Shown here one piece after another: positions 1 to 6,100 of a stretch of DNA of 64,000 nucleotides. The first letter of the stretch is position 1. The number at the start of each line of letters is the position of its first letter. The notes beneath the pieces were generated by a model, which worked only from the letters and a program-made list of their open reading frames with translations, did not search any database and had not been told where the DNA came from. Source of the DNA: Haloechinothrix sp033042135 (GTDB taxonomy: Bacteria; Actinomycetota; Actinomycetes; Mycobacteriales; Pseudonocardiaceae); the NCBI RefSeq assembly GCF_033042135.1, contig NZ_WBXM01000003.1:62001-126000 (forward strand), written 5' to 3'. The position numbers and the translations under genes are program-made.

Positions 1-182
1 CTGTGGAATGGATCCTCGACAAGGCTATCCAGATCCACGGCGCCGCCGGGTTGAGCCAGGACACCCCGCTGGCCGAATGGTACGCGGGCATCCGCACCCT
101 CCGCTTCGCCGACGGCCCCGACGAGGTGCACAAAGCCTCCCTTGGCCGCAAGGAACTCCGCAAACACCAGCGGACCGGCTGA
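1..182 (+). CDS. acyl-CoA dehydrogenase, C-terminal fragment (cut by window edge)
   Basis: The reading frame that is open from the window edge ends with a TGA at 180-182. Its roughly 60 residues match the last helices of the acyl-CoA dehydrogenase fold: AIQIHGAAGLSQDTPLAEWY followed by RTLRFADGPDEVHKASLGR. The family ends with this helical segment, in which the IHGAAG turn contacts FAD and the DGPDEVH helix closes the active site. The start lies outside the window, so substrate class and operon cannot be judged. It is followed by about 60 bp before the nrd promoter region, so it is unlikely to be co-transcribed with nrdAB. Confidence 0.85.
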   Translation, partial: VEWILDKAIQIHGAAGLSQDTPLAEWYAGIRTLRFADGPDEVHKASLGRKELRKHQRTG

Positions 183-241
183 GCCGCGGCCGTCCGCGAG
201 ATTCATCGCCACCCCCAAGCGACACGCCTATATGGGAGTCG

Positions 242-269
242 TTGCTCCGGCGGCCCCAACATGTAGGGT
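242..269 (+). promoter_or_regulatory. candidate promoter of nrdAB
   Basis: A TTGCTC hexamer at 242-247 and TAGGGT at 264-269 are separated by 16 bp and sit just upstream of the cobalamin riboswitch. The position fits a housekeeping-sigma promoter whose transcript begins a few bases before the aptamer. This is a pattern match only. Confidence 0.4.
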
Positions 270-277
270 GCATGCTG

Positions 278-469
278 CCGATGGTTCACCGGGTGCCGCC
301 GCACCCGGTGTGGCAACAGGGAACCCGGTGCGAATCCGGGACTGCCCCGCAGCGGTGAGTGGGAACGACCGCCGTCATCACGCACTGGGCGCGCCGCGCC
401 TGGGAAGCGACGGCCAGTAGGAACGGCCGGCGTGGCCGAACGCCCGCGAGTCCGAAGACCTGCCATCGG
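278..469 (+). promoter_or_regulatory. cobalamin (B12) riboswitch upstream of nrdAB
   Basis: The segment contains the conserved cobalamin-aptamer core: GGGAACCCGGTGCGAATCC, then GGGACTGCCCCGCAGCGGTGA, a GGCCAGTAGG box and the closing GCGAGTCCGAAGACCTGCC. The ends pair as P1: CCGATGG at 278-284 with CCATCGG at 463-469. A B12 riboswitch is known to repress the nrdABS operon of Streptomyces, which lets the B12-dependent class II reductase take over when B12 is plentiful. The same logic is inferred here, because the first downstream gene is nrdA. Confidence 0.93.
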
Positions 470-470
470 T

Positions 471-492
471 GCGCGCACCACGCGGTGCGCGC
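471..492 (+). terminator. hairpin directly after the riboswitch (possible expression platform)
   Basis: GCGCGCACC (471-479) and GGTGCGCGC (484-492) form a perfect 9-bp stem with a 4-nt loop, beginning two bases after P1 of the aptamer. It lies about 150 nt before the nrdA start, so a role in transcription termination is more likely than direct masking of the ribosome site. No U-tract is visible. Confidence 0.45.
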
Positions 493-640
493 CGTCCGGG
501 ACCTCGAGGGTGGGTCCGCGCAGGCGATCCGGTGGCACCGGGAGCCGGCCGTGCCGGTGGCCGGGGTGGTCATCGCGCTCTCGCGCGCTCGCGTCGAGGT
601 ACCGGGCATCGTCGTTCGAGCTCGCGAGAGGAGAGCAACG

Positions 641-3127
641 GTGACCGAAACGCTGTACGCCGCACCATCGCCCCCCGAGGTGTCGATCGTCGACGCCGGG
701 GGAGCGCGGTACCCGCTGGACGCTAGCCGGGTGCGGGCGGTGGTCGAGCAGGCCTGTAGGGACGTGGACGGGGTGGATCCGGCCGCGGTGCTGGACGCCT
801 GTTGGCCGTGCCTGTACGACGGGATGAGCGCCGCGGAACTCGACGAGGCACTTGTCATGAGCGCGCGCACGCTGATCGAGACCGAACCCGGGTACTCCCG
901 GGTGACCGCGCGGTTGCTGCTGGACACGCTGCGCGGGGAGGCACTGTCCTACCTGGCGGCTGCCGTAGCTGGCGGGTCGACCGCTGAGCGACCTGGCGCG
1001 TCGCACCGGCCGGATCAGGAGCAGATGCGTGAACGTTACCCCGGTTACTTCACCGCGTTCGTACATCGCGCCGTCGAGCTGGGCCAGCTCGATCCCGCGA
1101 TGGCGCGGTTCGACCTGGCACGGGTGGGCGCTGCGCTGGTGCCGGACAGGGACCTCAGTTTCGAGTTCCTCGGGCTGCGCACCCTGTACGACCGGTACCT
1201 GCTGCACGACGGTGGGATCCGTTACGAGCTGCCACAGGCGTTCTTCATGCGGGTGGCCATGGGGCTGGCGCTTCGCGAGGACGACCCCGACCGCCGAGCC
1301 GTGGAGTTCTACGAGCTGCTGTCGACGTTCCGCTTCATGGCATCCACACCGACGCTGTTCAACGCGGGCACCACGCGCCCCCAGCTGTCCTCATGCTTCT
1401 TGACCACTGTAGACGACAGCCTGGACGCGATCTTCCGTTCGTACCGGAACAACGCGTTGCTCGCGAAGTACTCGGGCGGGTTGGGCAACGACTGGACGCC
1501 GGTGCGCGGGCTCGGTGCACACATCGCGGGCACCAACGGGAAATCGCAGGGCGTCGTGCCGTTCCTCAAGATCGCCAACGACACCGCGATCGCGGTCAAC
1601 CAGGGAGGCAAGCGTAAGGGTGCGGCCTGTGCCTACCTGGAGACCTGGCACATCGACATCGAAGAGTTCCTCGAACTGCGCAAGAACACCGGGGACGAGC
1701 GCAGGCGGACCCACGACATGAACACCGCGAACTGGGTGCCGGACGAGTTCCTCCGGCGGGTCGTCACCGACGGCGAGTGGACGTTGTTCTCCCCCGACGA
1801 GGTACCCGACTTGCACGAGCTCTACGGCCACGCGTTCGCCGAGCGCTACCGCGCCTACGAGCACGCGGCGCGACGCGGCGAGATCCGCGTGCACCGGACG
1901 GTGCGGGCGGTTGACCTCTGGCGGCGCATGCTGACCATGCTGTTCGAGACCGGCCACCCGTGGATCACCTTCAAGGATCCCTGCAACCTGCGCTCACCGC
2001 AGCGCCACGCGGGTGTGGTGCACTCCTCCAATCTCTGTACCGAGATCACCCTGAACACCAGTGCTGAGGAGGTGGCGGTGTGCAACCTGGGGTCGGTGAA
2101 CCTGGCCGCGCACCTCTCCGGTGCCCGGATCGACGATCGCCTGCTGGAAAGCACGGTGCGCACCGCCGTGCGCATGCTCGACAACGTCATCGACATCAAC
2201 TTCTACACCGTTGACGAGGCACGGGCGGCGAACCTGCGGCACCGCCCCATCGGTCTCGGCGTCATGGGTTATGCCGAGACGCTGTTCGCGATCGGCGCGC
2301 CCGTCGACAGCGAGCAGGCGGTGGAGTTCGCCGACCGCAGCATGGAGTTGGTCAGCTACCACGCCATCGACGCGTCGAGCAGGCTGGCAGCCGAGCGGGG
2401 AAGGTACGAGTCGTACGAAGGATCACTGTGGAGCGAAGGGATACTCCCCATCGACTCGCTCCGGCTGCTCGCCGGATCCCGCGAGGACGGCGAGTGCGAT
2501 GTCGACACATCGACCACCCTCGCGTGGCAGGCACTGCGTGAGCGGGTGCGGCAGCGGGGGATGCGTAACTCCACGGTGCTGGCCGTGGCGCCGACGGCGA
2601 CCATCGCCAACATCTGCGGCGTGTCGCCCTCGGTCGAACCGGTGTTCCGCAACCTCTACGTCAAGTCGAACATGTCCGGCGAGTTCACCGTGATCAATCC
2701 GTGCCTCGTCGAGGACCTCAAGCGCCACGGCCTGTGGGACGAAGAGATCGCCGCTGAGCTCAAGCGGCAAGACGGCAGCCTCGCCACGATCGACAGGGTG
2801 CCGGAACAGCTGAAGCGGCTGTACGCCACCGCGTTCGAGATCGACAGCAGGTGGCTGGTCGAAGCCGCCTCGCGCAGGCAGAAGTGGATCGACCAGGCAC
2901 AGTCGCTGAACCTCTACATCGACACGCCGAGCGGCCGCGCGCTCGACGAGCTGTACCGGCACGCGTGGCGCAAGGGGCTGAAGACCACCTACTACCTGCG
3001 CACGCGGGCGGCCACCCGCGTGGAGAAGAGCACGCTGGACCGCGCCGACGGTGCGCTCAATGCCGTCCCAGCCACGGTGACCTACTCCTGCGGCACCGGC
3101 GACGAGGACTGCGAGGCGTGCCAGTGA
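641..3127 (+). CDS. nrdA: ribonucleoside-diphosphate reductase large subunit (class I, R1)
   Basis: This subunit reduces ribonucleotides to deoxyribonucleotides, working with the R2 subunit encoded next. The GTG start at 641 is preferred because GAGAGGAGAG lies 4-14 nt upstream; the frame is open farther back into the riboswitch. The 828-residue product has an N-terminal ATP-cone-like region (about residues 15-105). It then shows TPTLFNAGTTRPQLSSCF with the first redox cysteine, SNLCTEITLNTS with the thiyl-radical cysteine, and MLDNVIDINFYTV and RPIGLGVMGYAETLFAIG. The C-terminal tail ends DEDCEACQ, giving the thioredoxin-facing pair Cys824/Cys827. A 94-bp gap separates it from nrdB on the same strand. 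It is expected to be B12-repressed through the riboswitch at 278-469. Confidence 0.95.
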   Translation: MTETLYAAPSPPEVSIVDAGGARYPLDASRVRAVVEQACRDVDGVDPAAVLDACWPCLYDGMSAAELDEALVMSARTLIETEPGYSRVTARLLLDTLRGEALSYLAAAVAGGSTAERPGASHRPDQEQMRERYPGYFTAFVHRAVELGQLDPAMARFDLARVGAALVPDRDLSFEFLGLRTLYDRYLLHDGGIRYELPQAFFMRVAMGLALREDDPDRRAVEFYELLSTFRFMASTPTLFNAGTTRPQLSSCFLTTVDDSLDAIFRSYRNNALLAKYSGGLGNDWTPVRGLGAHIAGTNGKSQGVVPFLKIANDTAIAVNQGGKRKGAACAYLETWHIDIEEFLELRKNTGDERRRTHDMNTANWVPDEFLRRVVTDGEWTLFSPDEVPDLHELYGHAFAERYRAYEHAARRGEIRVHRTVRAVDLWRRMLTMLFETGHPWITFKDPCNLRSPQRHAGVVHSSNLCTEITLNTSAEEVAVCNLGSVNLAAHLSGARIDDRLLESTVRTAVRMLDNVIDINFYTVDEARAANLRHRPIGLGVMGYAETLFAIGAPVDSEQAVEFADRSMELVSYHAIDASSRLAAERGRYESYEGSLWSEGILPIDSLRLLAGSREDGECDVDTSTTLAWQALRERVRQRGMRNSTVLAVAPTATIANICGVSPSVEPVFRNLYVKSNMSGEFTVINPCLVEDLKRHGLWDEEIAAELKRQDGSLATIDRVPEQLKRLYATAFEIDSRWLVEAASRRQKWIDQAQSLNLYIDTPSGRALDELYRHAWRKGLKTTYYLRTRAATRVEKSTLDRADGALNAVPATVTYSCGTGDEDCEACQ

Positions 3128-3221
3128 CCGGCGCGCCTGCGATGCGGCGACACGCACCGCCCGCGACGAAGCGCAGTAGCCGGCCAGCCAACCACCGCGA
3201 CAGCACTGTCAGGAGCATCAC

Positions 3222-4331
3222 ATGACGCCATCCGCCAGCGACGCGACCACCACGGACACCACGGACACCTACCCTGCGGGGGCGATAGGGCTCGGCACCA
3301 TCGATCGGGGAGCGGCCCGCGTGACCGTCGACGACAAGTCGATGATCAACGCCCGTGCCGACGTCAACCAGCTACTCCCGCTGAAGTACCACTGGGCGTG
3401 GGAGAAGTACCTCGCGGGCTGTGCCAACCACTGGATGCCGACCGAGGTCGGTATGCACGCCGATCTCGCGTTGTGGAAGAGCGAGGACGGGCTCACCGGC
3501 GACGAGCGGCTGATGTTGCAGCGCAACCTCGGCTTCTTCGCCACAGCGGAATCACTCGTGGCCAACAACCTCGTGCTCGCCGTCTACCGGCACATCACCA
3601 ACCCGGAATGCCGACAGTACCTGCTGCGCCAGGCTTTCGAGGAGGCGGTGCACACCCACGCCTTCCAGTACATCTGCGAGAGTCTCGGCCTCGACGAGGG
3701 TGAGCTGTTCAATATGTACCGGGAGGTACCGTCGATCGCCGACAAGGATGCCTGGGCGCTGCGCTACACGCAGCACCTGCAGGACAGTTCGTTCGCCACC
3801 GGGACCGTAGCGCGAGACCAGGAGTTCCTGCGTGACCTCATCGCCTTCTACGTGGTCGTCGAGGGCATGTGGTTCTACACCGGTTTCGCCCAGGTGCTCT
3901 CGCTCGGCAGGCGGAACAAGATGGTCGGAATCGCTGAGCAGTACCAGTACATCCTCCGTGACGAGTCCGTGCACCTGAACTTCGGTATCGACTGCGTCAA
4001 CCAGATCAAACGGGAGAATCCCCAGCTGTGGGGGTCGGCCTTCCAGCGTGAGGTGCGCGAGATGCTCGCCGAGGGCTGTGAGCTGGAGATCGCCTACGCC
4101 CGTGACACCATGCCGCGGGGCATGCTGGGCCTCAACGCCGAGCTGTGCGAGCAGTACATGCGGTTCATCACCAACCGCCGCTGCGTCCAGCTCGGGCTCG
4201 ATCTCGTCTTCGACGATGTCGGCAACCCGTTCCCGTGGATGTCGGAAGCGGTCGATCTGGCCAAGGAGAAGAATTTCTTCGAGACCCGCGTCACCGACTA
4301 CCGGAGCGGCACCGGCCTCGACTGGAACTAG
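3222..4331 (+). CDS. nrdB: ribonucleotide reductase small subunit, class Ic-like R2
   Basis: This is the radical-generating R2 partner of NrdA, 369 residues long. Metal ligands can be placed at Glu110, Glu141, His144, Glu214, Glu248 and His251. The position where class Ia/Ib enzymes carry the radical tyrosine is Phe148 (EAVHTHAFQY). Every one of these residues is offset by exactly 21 from the Chlamydia trachomatis class Ic enzyme (E89, E120, H123, F127, E193, E227, H230), which uses an Mn/Fe cofactor instead of a tyrosyl radical. The C-terminal tail (DYRSGTGLDWN) is the usual R1-binding peptide. A strong hairpin follows at once. The assignment as R2 is secure; Mn/Fe use is inferred from the residue pattern. 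Confidence 0.95.
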   Translation: MTPSASDATTTDTTDTYPAGAIGLGTIDRGAARVTVDDKSMINARADVNQLLPLKYHWAWEKYLAGCANHWMPTEVGMHADLALWKSEDGLTGDERLMLQRNLGFFATAESLVANNLVLAVYRHITNPECRQYLLRQAFEEAVHTHAFQYICESLGLDEGELFNMYREVPSIADKDAWALRYTQHLQDSSFATGTVARDQEFLRDLIAFYVVVEGMWFYTGFAQVLSLGRRNKMVGIAEQYQYILRDESVHLNFGIDCVNQIKRENPQLWGSAFQREVREMLAEGCELEIAYARDTMPRGMLGLNAELCEQYMRFITNRRCVQLGLDLVFDDVGNPFPWMSEAVDLAKEKNFFETRVTDYRSGTGLDWN

Positions 4332-4338
4332 TGCCACG

Positions 4339-4377
4339 CGGTACCGGCGGTGTGGCCCGCCCGCACCGCCGGTACCG
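4339..4377 (+). terminator. intrinsic terminator after nrdAB
   Basis: CGGTACCGGCGGTG (4339-4352) and CACCGCCGGTACCG (4364-4377) form a perfect 14-bp stem with an 11-nt loop, 7 bp after the nrdB stop and followed by TCTGTT. Confidence 0.75.
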
Positions 4378-4420
4378 TCTGTTACGTTGATGCCCGAGTG
4401 TCCGTCGAGATGGTGGTGAC

Positions 4421-4921
4421 ATGTCCGGAGAGGTGACGATCGGCAAGCCCGCCCAGTCCGATGGTGCCGCGCTGTGGCGCGTGGCACGGGATTCGGGCAA
4501 GCTCGACCTGAACTCCTCGTACGCCTACCTGATGTGGTGCGTGGACTTCGCGGGAACCTCGGTGGTGGCACGCCGCGACGGCGAGGTCGTGGGCTTCGTG
4601 CTCGGCTACCGCAAGCAGGAAGCCCACGACACGGTCATGGTGTGGCAGGTGGCCGTGGACGCCTCGCAGCGCGGCGAGGGTCTCGCGGGGCGGCTGCTCG
4701 ACGACCTGTTCACCAGGGTCACCGCCCAGGGTGTGCGGTACCTCGCCACCACCGTCACTCCGGACAACGAAGCCTCGCTGGCGATGTTCCGCTCGTTCGC
4801 GGCGCGGTGGAACGCGGAGATGACCGGGCGCGAGCTGTTCGCGGCCAGCGACTTCCCCGAGCCACACGAGCCGGAGGACGAGTACGTGATCGGTCCACTG
4901 GCCCCACCGCAGGTGAGCTGA
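4421..4921 (+). CDS. ectA: L-2,4-diaminobutyrate acetyltransferase (EctA)
   Basis: This 166-residue GNAT protein carries the EctA family signature. It has DLNSSYAYLMWCVDFAGTSV near residues 28-47, then VGFVLGYR, VWQVAVDASQRGEGLAGRLL (the acetyl-CoA pyrophosphate loop) and the EctA-specific RYLATTVTPDNEASLAMFRS. EctA makes N-gamma-acetyl-diaminobutyrate, the second step in ectoine synthesis. In most actinomycetes ectA is followed by ectB, ectC and often ectD. Here the next gene is convergent and unrelated, so it is an orphan copy within this window. The nrdB terminator lies 44 bp upstream, so it probably has its own promoter. It could supply an ectBC set elsewhere, or make N-acetyl-diaminobutyrate as an end product. 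Confidence 0.85.
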   Translation: MSGEVTIGKPAQSDGAALWRVARDSGKLDLNSSYAYLMWCVDFAGTSVVARRDGEVVGFVLGYRKQEAHDTVMVWQVAVDASQRGEGLAGRLLDDLFTRVTAQGVRYLATTVTPDNEASLAMFRSFAARWNAEMTGRELFAASDFPEPHEPEDEYVIGPLAPPQVS

Positions 4922-5176
4922 CCGGCACCGGAGGCGCGTGACCCCGCCTTGCCGTCACAGCGGGAGCAGATCGGCAGCACCCGCGAGGCAACCGTGACGG
5001 CGGCCAGCACCAGCGACACCACCCGCGTCATCGCGACCGCCGCCGCTCGCGTACCACGGCCGCGCACGCGAAGCCGACCGCGATCGCGCCGAGGGCACCT
5101 GCGGGGCAATGGTGAGCAACACCACGACGGTCCCCACGGCGGGGGCGACCGCGCGGCACCCCGGCTGACCGGGATA

Positions 5177-5623
5177 TCAGTCCACTTTGGTGTGTACGGC
5201 GTGGTAGCCGCCGCCCGGCCAGACCCAGTCGCCGGCCAGGGTCGTGCCGTCGGCGCTGAACTCGCCGCGGAAGTACGCGGGTGAGCCCTTCTCCCCGCCC
5301 CAGATGGTGACCGTGTCCCCGTCGAGCTCGTAGATGTAGTCGAGGGTGTTGCCCTGGTTGTCGTAGAAGCGGGCCTTGATGTCCTCGCCCGGCTGCTCCA
5401 CACCGAACGGTTTCTCGCGACCGATGATCTCGATCCCGGTGACGTGCTGGCCGAACAGTGTGACGTCGACGTCCTGCCTCAGGAAGAACCCGCCGTCGAG
5501 CCAGGAGTAGCGGGTCTCGCCCGTCACGTCGCCGGACATCCGCCAGCGGCCGACCAGGCGGTCGAGGGCGCGTAGCTGCTCGTCGGGCTGAGGTTGCCGG
5601 TCGTCGGAGTGGTTCGCGGTCAT
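5177..5623 (-). CDS. DUF1579-like hypothetical protein
   Basis: The 148-residue product has no signal peptide or membrane segment. It shows the pattern of a small lipocalin-like/DUF1579 beta-barrel: an N-terminal helix with LDRLVGRWRMSGDVTG, a run of short strands (GGFFLRQDVDV, IIGREKPFG, ARFYDNQGNTLDY, DTVTIWGG) and a final GEFSADGTTLAGDWVWPGGGYH strand pair. Proteins of this type are usually annotated from the phrase 'residual total mass/activity of sample', and no biochemical role is established. The ATG at 5621-5623 follows a GGAGACGCC ribosome site. It is convergent with ectA and divergent from the lanthipeptide locus. Confidence 0.75.
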   Translation of the reverse strand: MTANHSDDRQPQPDEQLRALDRLVGRWRMSGDVTGETRYSWLDGGFFLRQDVDVTLFGQHVTGIEIIGREKPFGVEQPGEDIKARFYDNQGNTLDYIYELDGDTVTIWGGEKGSPAYFRGEFSADGTTLAGDWVWPGGGYHAVHTKVD

Positions 5624-5713
5624 GATGGCGTCTCCTTACTGTGTGCTGTCCGCATCACTGTCGCCGGTACCGACCGTGTGGCGGGGTGGGACTCATCGGT
5701 ACCCTGTCGGCCC

Positions 5714-5751
5714 GTCGTGGCGGCCGCGCGGCGAGCACCGGCCGCCACGAC
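5714..5751. repeat. 12-bp perfect inverted repeat in the divergent intergenic region
   Basis: GTCGTGGCGGCC (5714-5725) and GGCCGCCACGAC (5740-5751) are exact reverse complements separated by 14 bp. They lie between the DUF1579-like gene and the lanthipeptide locus. It could be a terminator or an operator; the sequence does not decide between them. Confidence 0.4.
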
Positions 5752-5815
5752 TGTCGCGGACGTGACACTGTCAGCGTCACCGCCGTGACGGAATCCCGCC
5801 GCCTCCTCCAGCACG

Positions 5816-5839
5816 CTGATGTCCAGCACCAGACATCAG
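5816..5839 (+). promoter_or_regulatory. hairpin abutting the ribosome site of the lanthipeptide operon
   Basis: CTGATGTC (5816-5823) and GACATCAG (5832-5839) form a perfect 8-bp stem whose last two bases begin the AGGAGGT ribosome site of the gene starting at 5849. The hairpin could tune translation or stabilise the 5' end of the mRNA. No ligand-binding structure is recognisable. Confidence 0.35.
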
Positions 5840-5848
5840 GAGGTCGCG

Positions 5849-6097
5849 ATGCGGGACGTCACCGCGGGCGGGAACCGCCCCACCAACACGCTGTCCGAGC
5901 TGACCTGCCTCGGCCTGCACCGCCCCGCACGGGGCGCCGGAGCCGCCGAGGTGGCAGGCTACTACGGCAGGCTGGCCGCCGTGCACCGGCACCTCGCCGC
6001 CGAGGCCACCACCGGGGCCGAGCGCGTGAGCGAGCTGGCGCTGGCACACCTCACCCGCCGCCGAGCCGAGTTGCTGGCACGCCAAGGGAGGGGATGA
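5849..6097 (+). CDS. small protein encoded just upstream of the lanthionine synthetase
   Basis: The ATG at 5849 is preceded by AGGAGGT at ideal spacing, and the 82-residue product ends 3 bp before lanKC, so the two are almost certainly co-translated. I do not recognise a family. The N-terminal third is Gly/Thr/Asn rich with one cysteine (LSELTCLGLHRP). The rest is a predicted amphipathic helical pair (residues 35-78) rich in Ala, Leu and Arg. It has no signal peptide, and the sequence does not resemble a class III leader, so it is not a good second precursor. A helper, immunity or regulatory role is possible but not shown. Confidence 0.6.
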   Translation: MRDVTAGGNRPTNTLSELTCLGLHRPARGAGAAEVAGYYGRLAAVHRHLAAEATTGAERVSELALAHLTRRRAELLARQGRG

Positions 6098-6100
6098 GCG

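Noticed and set aside
4922..5176. Hydrophobic fragments on the minus strand suggesting a lost membrane protein
   Set aside because: Pieces such as TVVVLLTIAP and MTRVVSLVLAAVTVA lie in different frames and cannot be linked to a family. Nothing firm is seen in this 255-bp gap.
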